From an uncultured Alphaproteobacteria bacterium (GTDB taxonomy: Bacteria; Pseudomonadota; Alphaproteobacteria; RF32; CAG-239), in assembly GCA_949282205.1 (NCBI GenBank), contig CASDOS010000014.1, positions 1-64,000 of the forward strand: a stretch of DNA of 64,000 nt, written 5' to 3'. Below, in pieces: positions 34,536-43,292 of this stretch; position 1 is the first letter of the stretch, and every line of letters begins with the position of its first letter. Made by a program: the position numbers and the translations under genes. A model generated the notes under the pieces. That model did not search any database, was not told where the DNA came from, and saw nothing but the letters and a program-made list of their open reading frames with translations.

Positions 34536-36017
34536 TTACTTTTTCTCTAAGTTTTGTAACAATTTGTTGATTAAGCGGACACCGAAACCCGAGGCTCCCT
34601 TTGGATATAAAGGTTTGGGTTTGCTAAACATATCCATACCGGCTATATCCAAGTGTGCCCATGGCGTTTTATTCGGCAAAAACTCTTCCAAGAAACACGC
34701 GGCCGTAATAGAACCGGCGGCTCTGCCGTCTGATATATTCTTAACATCTGCCATATCTGATTTAATCAATTTACGGTAGCCGTCCGTCATCGGAAAACGC
34801 CATAATTCTTCACCGGACTGTTCGCCCGAGATACTCAATAATTCCGACAAGCAATCATCATTGCTGAATAAACCCGCCATCTCATTACCCAACGCTACCA
34901 CAATCGCACCGGTTAATGTTGCCAAATCCACAATGCGTTCCGGCTTATATTCTCTTTCAACATAAGTCAAGCAATCGCCCAACATCAATCTTCCTTCCGC
35001 ATCCGTATTTAATATTTCAACGGTTTTACCCGATAAGGAGGTTACAATATCTCCGGGGCGGGTGGCTGTTCCTGACGGCATATTTTCTACCAAACCAACA
35101 ATCCCCACAATATTTAACTTCAATTTCTGCTGTGCGGCGGCTTTCAAACTAGATACAACCACAGCAGAGCCTGCCATGTCTTGTTTCATATCCCACATGC
35201 CGGCTGCCGGTTTAATTGATATACCGCCTGAATCAAAAGTCACGCCTTTGCCGACCAACGCAATGTCATAGCCTTTTTTGCTCTTGTTGCCGTTATATTC
35301 CAAAATAGCCACATACGGACTGTTGGTTGAACCTTGAGCTACCGCCAACAACATATTAAAGCCTTCTTTTTTCAGCTCATCTTTGTCCTTTAATGTTACT
35401 TTTAATCCTAAATGTTCCAGACGCTTGATGTCTTTTGCATAAACTTCCGGCGTTAATTCGTTTGACGGCTCGTTCGTCAAATCTCGCGCGTATCTGACCG
35501 CATTGGCCAAAGCGGCGGTCTTTTCATATGCCTTTTTATCCAACTTTTCTTTGGCGACGAAATTTATGCTTTCCAATTTCGGAAATTCATCCGCCTTCTT
35601 CGTCGTGCGGTATTTATCAAAACTGTATGACGATAACTCAACGCCTAAGCCCATATTAGAAGCAATATCTTTAGCATCAAACTCCGTTTTCGGCAGGTGT
35701 CTTGCAAATATCGTCGCGGATTTGTACTGTTTTATCTGGTGATACAGTCTTCCGCTTATAGTCTGCAAAGCAACAGCCGTTGCATTATTCGAAACTCTTA
35801 ACAAAACAACAACGTCTTTGCCATTATTCAAAATTAAAATATCTTCTTTCTTTTCTCGACCGTCATCCGCTTTGGCTACTAATTCTTTCAGCCGATTAAA
35901 GGTCGAACGGTCAATAATGCCGCCGGTGATACCGTAGTTTATGGTTTCCTCGCAGGTCGCCAACAGAACTTTGACTTCGGTTTCTTCTGCCGATCGGTTA
36001 AATGTAATTTCTGTCAT
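34536..36017 (-). CDS. pepA: Leucyl aminopeptidase (M17)
   Basis: The 493-residue protein has the M17 metal and catalytic segments VGKGVTFDSGGISIKP, MKQDMAGSAVVV and NTDAEGRLMLGD. It is a two-metal cytosolic exopeptidase that removes N-terminal residues; in some bacteria the same protein also binds DNA. GGAG precedes the ATG. It diverges from the tsaC gene. Confidence 0.96.
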   Translation of the reverse strand: MTEITFNRSAEETEVKVLLATCEETINYGITGGIIDRSTFNRLKELVAKADDGREKKEDILILNNGKDVVVLLRVSNNATAVALQTISGRLYHQIKQYKSATIFARHLPKTEFDAKDIASNMGLGVELSSYSFDKYRTTKKADEFPKLESINFVAKEKLDKKAYEKTAALANAVRYARDLTNEPSNELTPEVYAKDIKRLEHLGLKVTLKDKDELKKEGFNMLLAVAQGSTNSPYVAILEYNGNKSKKGYDIALVGKGVTFDSGGISIKPAAGMWDMKQDMAGSAVVVSSLKAAAQQKLKLNIVGIVGLVENMPSGTATRPGDIVTSLSGKTVEILNTDAEGRLMLGDCLTYVEREYKPERIVDLATLTGAIVVALGNEMAGLFSNDDCLSELLSISGEQSGEELWRFPMTDGYRKLIKSDMADVKNISDGRAAGSITAACFLEEFLPNKTPWAHLDIAGMDMFSKPKPLYPKGASGFGVRLINKLLQNLEKK

Positions 36018-36087
36018 AGTTTTCTCCTTTGTTTAATCTTGGTTATTTTGCGTCTTTATTAGTGAATAAAGTCTTAAAATTAGGGGC

Positions 36088-36115
36088 TTGACTTTGCTTT
36101 TTATGGTGCTAATGT
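36088..36115 (+). promoter_or_regulatory. Possible promoter of the 36162 gene
   Basis: TTGACT, 16 nt, TAATGT, 46 bases before the start codon. Confidence 0.35.
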
Positions 36116-36161
36116 CTGAGAAATGTAATTATCACGGTGCTTTTTTATTTGCGAGGATGTT

Positions 36162-37106
36162 ATGAGCGGAATTTTTACGGCTGATGAGGCTAATATATGT
36201 CAGGCGGCGGAACTTATCAAGGGTGGCAAGCTCGTCGCATTTCCGACCGAAACGGTTTATGGATTGGGGGCTAATGTTTATGACGCGCACGCCGTGGCCG
36301 GTATTTTTGCGGCTAAAGGACGGCCTTCCTTTAATCCGCTCATCTCGCATATTGCAGAACCTGCACAGTTGGCGGAGTATGCTCGTGCCGACGAAAGAGC
36401 TTTGTTCTTAGCTCGAAAATTTTGGCCGGGGCCGCTTACATTCGTTCTCCCGAGATTGGACGAAAATCCCGCTCTCGATTTGGTGTGCGCGGGGCTTAAA
36501 ACCATTACCGTGCGTTGTCCGAAACATCCGGTCGCTTTGGAACTTATCCGTAAATCCGGCGTGCCGATTGCCGCACCTTCCGCAAATCGCTCGCAAACCA
36601 TTTCTCCCACCACTGCCGAGGCGGTTTATGAAAGTTTGGGTGATAATGTCGATATGATTTTAGACGGCGGCGCTTGTGAAGTCGGGGTTGAATCGACTAT
36701 TTTGGATTTAACCACACCGCAGGCCGTCTTATTACGGGCAGGGGGCGTCACCAAAGAAGAACTCGAAAGCACTCTTAACGAAACCATCGCTATTTCTGAC
36801 GGAAACCCAAACCGTCCGACTTCTCCGGGGCAACTCTTAAAACATTATGCTCCTTCTAAGAAATTGCGCATTAACGCTTCCGAACGTCTTGAAGGGGAGC
36901 TTTTTATCGGGTTTGGTTCCGAATATACTTGGGCAGAGATGAATTTGAGCCCTAAAGGCGATTTACGAGAGGCGGCGGCGAACTTGTTTGCTTATATGCG
37001 CGAAGCTGACAAAAATCCAAACTTCTCTCGTCTTGCCATGGCGCCTATCCCGTTTGAAGGCTTGGGCTTGGCTATTAACGACCGTATTAAACGCGCGGCT
37101 CGCTGA
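36162..37106 (+). CDS. tsaC: L-threonylcarbamoyladenylate synthase, Sua5 type
   Basis: The 314-residue protein has the YrdC/Sua5 core (KGGKLVAFPTETVYGLGANV, KGRPSFNPLISH, FWPGPLTFVL, PIAAPSANRSQTISPTTAEAV) plus the C-terminal Sua5 extension (TSPGQLLKHYAP...). It makes threonylcarbamoyl-AMP for the universal t6A37 tRNA modification. The long form makes Sua5 the better family name. GAGGA lies before the ATG. Confidence 0.95.
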   Translation: MSGIFTADEANICQAAELIKGGKLVAFPTETVYGLGANVYDAHAVAGIFAAKGRPSFNPLISHIAEPAQLAEYARADERALFLARKFWPGPLTFVLPRLDENPALDLVCAGLKTITVRCPKHPVALELIRKSGVPIAAPSANRSQTISPTTAEAVYESLGDNVDMILDGGACEVGVESTILDLTTPQAVLLRAGGVTKEELESTLNETIAISDGNPNRPTSPGQLLKHYAPSKKLRINASERLEGELFIGFGSEYTWAEMNLSPKGDLREAAANLFAYMREADKNPNFSRLAMAPIPFEGLGLAINDRIKRAAR

Positions 37107-37133
37107 TATACTTTTATTCTTTGATATAAAAAT

Positions 37134-37166
37134 AAAGCGCTTCATTTTTGTGAGGCGCTTTTTGTG
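37134..37166 (+). terminator. Terminator of the 36162 gene
   Basis: A 10-bp stem (AAAGCGCTTC with GAGGCGCTTT) and 8-nt loop are followed by T; it may serve the convergent HxlR gene too. Confidence 0.8.
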
Positions 37167-37180
37167 AGATCTTATCGAAC

Positions 37181-37585
37181 TTAACCCTTTACTTGAATAT
37201 TCTCTCTTATTTTGTTGATTTTGTTCTCTATTTTTGCTTTTCCTTTTTCTTTCATATCGTTAAATTCCTGAACCAAAGAACCGCGATATTCTACCGCCCA
37301 AGCAACCATCGAATCAATCACCGGTTTTAAATTGTACCCGAGATTGGTTAAAGTATAGTCCACACGAGGAGGAATTTGCGCATACACATGCCGCTTTAAT
37401 ATACCATTCTCTTCCAACATCCTTAAATTTGACGTTAAAACTTTTTGCGTGATGTTCCCCAAATCCTTCTTTAACTCGCCAAAACGTTTTGTTCCGTCCA
37501 TTAAACTTTCTATAATCTGTACTTTCCAACGATCACCTAACATCTTTATTGTGGTTTCCGCAAGACTTAGAGATACTTCGTTCAT
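37181..37585 (-). CDS. HxlR-family transcriptional regulator
   Basis: The 134-residue winged-helix protein has the HxlR core (LGDRWKVQIIESLMDGTKRFGELKKDL, ITQKVLTSNLRMLEENGILKR, YTLTNLGYNLKPVIDSM) and a basic coiled tail. The usual N-terminal Cys sensor of some members is not seen. AAGGAGG precedes the ATG. Its target is unknown; the divergent pilin-like operon is the nearest candidate. Confidence 0.92.
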   Translation of the reverse strand: MNEVSLSLAETTIKMLGDRWKVQIIESLMDGTKRFGELKKDLGNITQKVLTSNLRMLEENGILKRHVYAQIPPRVDYTLTNLGYNLKPVIDSMVAWAVEYRGSLVQEFNDMKEKGKAKIENKINKIRENIQVKG

Positions 37586-37694
37586 TTTTTTTATGCCTCC
37601 TTTCCTGTTTACCTGCTTAAATCTATAAAAAACTTGACGCTTTTACAATATTTTTTTATTAATAATGCAATGATTTTTTTTTATATGTTTTCTC

Positions 37695-37716
37695 TTTGTG
37701 ACAGTTTTGTTACAAA
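37695..37716. promoter_or_regulatory. Candidate operator between the HxlR gene and the pilin operon
   Basis: TTTGTGACA-GTTT-TGTTACAAA is an inverted repeat with one G-T position, 24 bases upstream of the -35 box of the pilin-like operon. A regulator may bind here; which one is unknown. Confidence 0.4.
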
Positions 37717-37739
37717 CAGGGGATTATGTTGCTTTTTTG

Positions 37740-37768
37740 TTGATTTTTTCGAAAAAATATAGTATAAT
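37740..37768 (+). promoter_or_regulatory. Promoter of the pilin-like operon
   Basis: TTGATT, 17 nt, TATAAT, 34 bases before the 37803 start codon. Confidence 0.75.
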
Positions 37769-37802
37769 CTTTTATATATGTATATATGGTGGAGCTGATT
37801 TT

Positions 37803-38708
37803 ATGTATTTATTGATGTTGCTTGCGACGTTTATGGCGTCTATCTACGGATATAATCTTTCAGCGCGTCCCGATTATGATCGGGATATGGCGCGGAAGAA
37901 AGCTGCCGCCGTTATTTATAAATTCCTTATTCACCATAATACCTTAAAAAAATATGCCATAGATATTAATCTGGGAGTTCATGCCGGCGAAGGTTTGGAA
38001 TGGATCTTGCCCGAAGATATGTTTTATGCGGATTTTGAGGCTTCGGAAGCTCAAGATAATGAAGATATTCATACTTTCTTCATTAATGGCGGGGATAAAA
38101 GAATTATCTATCTTCGCGCTAAAGATAAAAAAGGTTCTGCTAATCCGGGAGGACGCGATTACCTGAATACAGGACGGCAAATGTATGACGGTTCCGAAAT
38201 GGCTACGAAAATTATTTGCTTGGATAAGCCTATGAACGAAACCGACAGTAAAAATTGCACCCCCTCTACCGATGCCGATGGAAATGTAACCGATACTTGT
38301 TGCGATTTGGCTAACGGCGGACGTTATCTCGTTTCTTATAAAAAACTTGACGCGCGATGGGTTAATCGGATTTCCGGTGATGTTAATCTTGACTTTGTTA
38401 ACGCTCTTAATAAAAAACAATATTATGAAAGATTGGGCGTTATCCATTGGGGGAAAGATATTGATTCTAATCAGGAAGGTTGGCAGTTCAGAGGGAAAAT
38501 TAATTTCTTGCCTGTCTTTGCTGATGATATGGAAAAATGGGATCAGGAACATTCTGATTCACGAGACTCTTATCCCGTTGAAAGACGTAATCGCTCGTAT
38601 TGGGCTATGCCTACTTGGATTTTTGATGAACACTTCTTCAAAGATAAAAATGGTCATGACCTTTGTACTAAGCAACAACCTTGTATTTTTAAAATCGAGA
38701 ATTTTTAG
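37803..38708 (+). CDS. Pilin-operon-like protein with an N-terminal anchor
   Basis: The 301-residue protein starts with a single hydrophobic segment (MYLLMLLATFMASIYGYNL) and continues as a large soluble domain with Cys pairs (DTCCDLANGG, CTKQQPCIF). It has no clear prepilin G-E site. GGTGGAG precedes the ATG, and the PilV-like gene follows 22 bases later. The pairing recalls type IVb pilus operons where PilM precedes PilV, but PilM identity is not demonstrated. Confidence 0.65.
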   Translation: MYLLMLLATFMASIYGYNLSARPDYDRDMARKKAAAVIYKFLIHHNTLKKYAIDINLGVHAGEGLEWILPEDMFYADFEASEAQDNEDIHTFFINGGDKRIIYLRAKDKKGSANPGGRDYLNTGRQMYDGSEMATKIICLDKPMNETDSKNCTPSTDADGNVTDTCCDLANGGRYLVSYKKLDARWVNRISGDVNLDFVNALNKKQYYERLGVIHWGKDIDSNQEGWQFRGKINFLPVFADDMEKWDQEHSDSRDSYPVERRNRSYWAMPTWIFDEHFFKDKNGHDLCTKQQPCIFKIENF

Positions 38709-38730
38709 AGTTATAAAAGGAGGCTAAATT

Positions 38731-41700
38731 ATGAGTAAATTGTTTAATAAATCAGAACAGCGCGGTACGCTTCTTGTTGAGGCGCTCGCTATGCTCGGTC
38801 TGATTGCCATGGTTACGCCAACCCTTTATAAGAAATCCGCAGAACGTTTGCAGGAAATACAAGATATTAACTCCGCTTCTCAGGCGCGTACCATGGGGAA
38901 TGTGATGGATGCTTTTATTCGCCAAAACTTTGCTGGCTTGATGAGCTCCGCCGCAGAGGTGTCTAACAGTACTTTGGTTATTGAATTTGAAGATGATCAA
39001 CCGGGGAGCGATGTCTTTCGTGTCGGTTATTCAAGCTATCTTCCTTATGGGTATAAACCTAATGAAATTCGTGGTTATGATATGCCGAAAGTCTATGTTC
39101 ACCGTGATAACAGTACCTTGGTTTCTTATGTCTTGTATCCGAAAATAATCGATCTTGGTAGTAAACGTGCTGCGAGATTGGCTTCTCTTGTCGGCGCTAA
39201 TGGCGGTGTTATTACAGAAAATATGGAGGCTAAAGGTACCGGCGGAGCTTGGTTCTTGGATAGCACTATGGTTAATGATTTGGACTTTGATGCTTCTTCG
39301 TTGACCGAAAACTCGCTTATCATTACTTCTAATGAACCGGTTTCCATGAGTTATGATGATAGTATGAAATATTTGTATCGTGTACCGCCGGATAACTATG
39401 ATGACCCGGCTGAATATTACCATAATACTATGGTGACTGACCTCTATTTGGGCGGACACGCTTCCCCAGGTGATGATCAACCGCGTTCAGACTACTATTA
39501 CTCCATCTTTAACGTTAAAAAATTAACCATGAATACCGATTGTAATCGAGCTTTTATCGGTGAAGATATCTCTACAAGTATTACAGCTTGTGACCCGAAT
39601 GTTGCTGATCTGTATATCGGTAAACCTTTTAGTAAAACTTTGGCGGATTCTCCATATGATAAAAAATTGGAGGCTAATAATGGCGCGGCTTGGATTTATG
39701 GTAACTTGGCGGCTTTGAGCGAAAACTTCCAATTGTTCCGCGAAGAAGCTCTTTATGACGGTAATGCTAAAGATGATTTCGGTTATAACGCCGATATGGA
39801 TCGTACTGCCGATGGATGGGACGTCTTGCAATTCGCTCGTATGAACAGTACCGGTACAGGTGATGAAGATTTTATCGTCTTACGCGCGGAAAATAAAGAA
39901 GATGGCGAACGTGTCGCTATGATGGATGAATTTTTCCAAGTCAAACGCAAAACCGACTCTTCTAAAATTATTGAGTTTTTAGTCGGCGAATCCTCCGGTG
40001 TCGGTGGCGAGGGCGCTCTTATTCAAGCGTTCCGCGATGGTAATACTAACGAAGTGCATATTAACCAAAATTCGACTTCTTCTTTAACTTATATTAATGA
40101 AAGCGGCGGTACAGTCCATATCAACGGTGGTTCCTCAACAACAGCCAATATGGTTACGCATATTAACGAAATGGGCGGAAACCTTTATGCCGGTCATAAT
40201 GGCGGTTGGTTAATGGCTCAAGGTGCCGATAATAGCTCCAGAGTGCACTTGTTAGGTAATGTTACTGGCGCAAGTAGTGGTATTGATAGTCGTATTTTTA
40301 CTATCGGACATGATATTGCTGATAATGGTACTATCGGAACTGCTTATAATACCAATCATATGATGTATGCCGATACTGATAAAGTTTCTTTACGCGGCGG
40401 AGGTATCCGTGTTTACACTGCTGAGGGTTATGGCGGAGCTGAAACCGGTCCGGTCGCTTTCCAACCAACCGTTAATAATACTATTAAAAATGAATATGCT
40501 GATTTAGCCGGTAATACTTTGAAACACTTAACCGCGATTACCTCTAAATATACAGATATTATGGGCCGTACGTATATGGGTAATAAAAATATGAGTTCCA
40601 CCGCTTCTAACGACGGACACTACTCTCGTGACGAATTTACTTTGGGGGTTGCTGGCTCCGCGTGGATCGATGAATTGTTATGGGCGCGTAAAGCGTGGTT
40701 GAAACAAGCCGGTATGCAAGAACTTCACGCAGGTTTCGAATCTTATTCACAATTTGTCAGTACTCCGCAAAATGCTTGGTTGAACGCTTATGACGATATG
40801 GTCGTCTTTCGTAACCCCGATAAAATCGCTTCAGGAAGTTCTAAAGGGCAAATCTTTGGAGCGAATAGCGATGTTATGCTCTATACTAACTCTACTCTTG
40901 CTTATATGGGAGATACCGATGGCGCTTGGGCCGCTTTTGAAAACGGCAGCGCGCGTATCGGTGCCGGCGACCAAACTACCGGTGCTCTTAAAAACTACTT
41001 CTTGGCAGATAATGCCGGCGGTGACGGTTCGGCTAATGTCGTCGGTTCAACTTTGGTCAACCTTTATACTATTGATGATAAAGTTTCAAGCGTGGTTGAT
41101 GTGCAACGTGAAGCTATGCGTTTTGCCGGTCATTGGACTTCTTCTTATGCGAACAGAATTGATGCCAAAACAGGTACGTTTACCATTAAAACGAAAGACG
41201 TCAGCTCTACTGATGAAGATGAGGGCGCTCAGTTCTATGCCGATGCCGATAAAATCAGAACGAGATGGGTCGATTTTCAAGTTGAAGACGACTCCAGTCT
41301 GGTTCGCTTTAAAGTCGCTCCAAATGTCGATCCTGAAAGTATAACAGATGAGGCAAATGTTCAAGTTAACGGCTCTTTCCATGTTACAGGAAATGAAGTT
41401 ATTCATATCGCTTCCAACTCTTCTAACGCGGTTGGTACGGCTGATAATGATCACGCTATGTTTGAAATCGATCCTGAGTATATTCAGGTTTGGGCGAGAG
41501 ATAGCGACGGAAACTACGCGGCAGGCGGTTCTTCCGCAGGCGGTTATTACGCTATGTTGAAAATTAATCCGAGCGATGTTCACGGCGGTTCCAGCGATAT
41601 TAATGATACAAGAGAGGCTTCTATCTATATCCGTAAAGGCGCAATCGAATTAGAAGAAAGTTACAGTAATAGCGGTTCTACTTCTACTTATGCGGCTGAC

Positions 41701-42975
41701 GAAGGATTTGGTTATATTAAAGCTAACCGTTTTGTTTCCAATACTAATGAAATTGTTCCGGAAATCGCCGGTAAAGAGGATAGGGGAACCATGTATGATC
41801 AATATATGGTTAATCCGGCTTATACCTCAGTTATGCATGATATTAAATTGACTACTCGAGGCGGGGCGCGTTTGAGTGATATCTTACCGGACTTTATCCT
41901 CAAAGGTGTATATAATGTATCTAACGACTTTGTGGAAGGCTCTAAGACTAAGAGAATCTCTTGGAGTTGTGGTTCTGATTGTTCTGCTCAGGGGTATGAT
42001 CCTCAACCGGATAAAGTCGCTTGGGCTGATCCTTATGTCGGTCGTGTTCCATACGCACTTTGTCCTCCGGGGTACAAAAATATGGCAACACTTATTCCGA
42101 TTTCATTTAATATGGGACAAGCCGGCGAAATTATTCAGGCTAGCAAGTTTGCTTCTTATGCCAGTGATGCCACAGGTCTTAACGCCGATCCGAGTGAACG
42201 ATGGATTGTTAATCCGGCAACACGTCAGGCGGCTATCTTGAGAAATGCAATGAATCTGACCGGAATGGATATGAATGAAGCGATTATTTATCCCGGAATG
42301 GAGGAAGTCAGTAGCTTGGTTTATAACGGCATCTATCAGGACGGTACTACGCACAGTTCTTTCATGGCGCAGACTTTATCGCGTACGGAAGGTTGGTATT
42401 TGGGCTTGAAGGCTTATTATACAGACGCGGCAGGTTCTTCTACCGACTCCTATATGAATCCTGACGCTGGCGCAACAGGTAGCCAGAATTTGTATAGCTA
42501 TACTTACAGTAAAGACGGTTCCGATAAATACGCCGTGGCTCAACCGCTTTATTTCCAACAGAATACTTGGTTGAAAACGGCTCTTGATCCTTATGAAGAA
42601 GGATGGCATGGTCGTATTGGTTTTATTTATGATAAAAACTATTATAATTTAGGTTCCGGCGCAGGAAATGAAGGTATGTATTCCAATAATAATCAGGATG
42701 GTTATAACGATAGCAGTAATGTTAACCCAATGTTCCAAAATGGTGACTTTGTTTGGAATTTGTTCCCTGTGCCGACAAATACTCTTGAAGGACATGCAAC
42801 GGTTTATTGCTACTTCGACAGAACTGAATTTAATGATACTAACTGGGCTGATAAAGTTGACCAAATCGATCAGTTAGGTTCTTACCGCGATATTAATAAG
42901 AAAAAGTCGGGTACTAATGATGCTTATATCAATCGTTTGCATGATCCTTCGTTGAAATACTCCGATCCGTGGTAA
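38731..42975 (+). CDS. Very large type IV prepilin, PilV-like adhesin
   Basis: The 1414-residue protein has a class III leader: QRG then TLLVEALAMLGLIAMV, giving Gly at -1 and Glu at +5 of the mature protein, followed by a pilin-type amphipathic helix (SASQARTMGNVMDAFIRQNF). The huge body (about 60-1130) is beta-rich, Asn/Gly/Ser-rich and Asp-rich. Near the C-terminus YDQYMVNPAYTSVMHDIKLT and RGGARLSDILPDFILKGVYN, then a Cys-containing tip (CPPGYKNMATLIP), recall PilV minor pilins. It is probably a pilus-tip or surface adhesin of unusual size. AAGGAGG precedes the ATG. No prepilin peptidase or pilus ATPase lies in the window. Confidence 0.75.
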   Translation: MSKLFNKSEQRGTLLVEALAMLGLIAMVTPTLYKKSAERLQEIQDINSASQARTMGNVMDAFIRQNFAGLMSSAAEVSNSTLVIEFEDDQPGSDVFRVGYSSYLPYGYKPNEIRGYDMPKVYVHRDNSTLVSYVLYPKIIDLGSKRAARLASLVGANGGVITENMEAKGTGGAWFLDSTMVNDLDFDASSLTENSLIITSNEPVSMSYDDSMKYLYRVPPDNYDDPAEYYHNTMVTDLYLGGHASPGDDQPRSDYYYSIFNVKKLTMNTDCNRAFIGEDISTSITACDPNVADLYIGKPFSKTLADSPYDKKLEANNGAAWIYGNLAALSENFQLFREEALYDGNAKDDFGYNADMDRTADGWDVLQFARMNSTGTGDEDFIVLRAENKEDGERVAMMDEFFQVKRKTDSSKIIEFLVGESSGVGGEGALIQAFRDGNTNEVHINQNSTSSLTYINESGGTVHINGGSSTTANMVTHINEMGGNLYAGHNGGWLMAQGADNSSRVHLLGNVTGASSGIDSRIFTIGHDIADNGTIGTAYNTNHMMYADTDKVSLRGGGIRVYTAEGYGGAETGPVAFQPTVNNTIKNEYADLAGNTLKHLTAITSKYTDIMGRTYMGNKNMSSTASNDGHYSRDEFTLGVAGSAWIDELLWARKAWLKQAGMQELHAGFESYSQFVSTPQNAWLNAYDDMVVFRNPDKIASGSSKGQIFGANSDVMLYTNSTLAYMGDTDGAWAAFENGSARIGAGDQTTGALKNYFLADNAGGDGSANVVGSTLVNLYTIDDKVSSVVDVQREAMRFAGHWTSSYANRIDAKTGTFTIKTKDVSSTDEDEGAQFYADADKIRTRWVDFQVEDDSSLVRFKVAPNVDPESITDEANVQVNGSFHVTGNEVIHIASNSSNAVGTADNDHAMFEIDPEYIQVWARDSDGNYAAGGSSAGGYYAMLKINPSDVHGGSSDINDTREASIYIRKGAIELEESYSNSGSTSTYAADEGFGYIKANRFVSNTNEIVPEIAGKEDRGTMYDQYMVNPAYTSVMHDIKLTTRGGARLSDILPDFILKGVYNVSNDFVEGSKTKRISWSCGSDCSAQGYDPQPDKVAWADPYVGRVPYALCPPGYKNMATLIPISFNMGQAGEIIQASKFASYASDATGLNADPSERWIVNPATRQAAILRNAMNLTGMDMNEAIIYPGMEEVSSLVYNGIYQDGTTHSSFMAQTLSRTEGWYLGLKAYYTDAAGSSTDSYMNPDAGATGSQNLYSYTYSKDGSDKYAVAQPLYFQQNTWLKTALDPYEEGWHGRIGFIYDKNYYNLGSGAGNEGMYSNNNQDGYNDSSNVNPMFQNGDFVWNLFPVPTNTLEGHATVYCYFDRTEFNDTNWADKVDQIDQLGSYRDINKKKSGTNDAYINRLHDPSLKYSDPW

Positions 42976-42994
42976 TGGCTTTAAACCGGAAATT

Positions 42995-43024
42995 AAAGAG
43001 GAAGAAATTTTCTTCCTCTTTTTA
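42995..43024 (+). terminator. Terminator of the pilin-like operon
   Basis: AAAGAGGAAGAA pairs with TTCTTCCTCTTT and runs into T. Nothing else is evident in the 270 bases before malQ. Confidence 0.85.
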
Positions 43025-43292
43025 TATGAAAAAAAAACAGATGCTTTATACGGGGCTTTTTCTCGGCGTCTTCTGACTTATTAATACAGTTTCTTTTATT
43101 CGGATTTGTCCTTAATTTTATTGATTATTTCATCCGTTTTTTTTCTTTTTTTGAGGCAAACTTAAATTAAATTTACAGGACAATAGGGTGCTAATTCCTG
43201 TTTATAAGTCGTCAATTGTTTTTGCGAACTTTTTTTTCGCCGTTATGCTCACCTCATAATGTAATAACTTTTATGTTTAAAGGATTTAAAAG

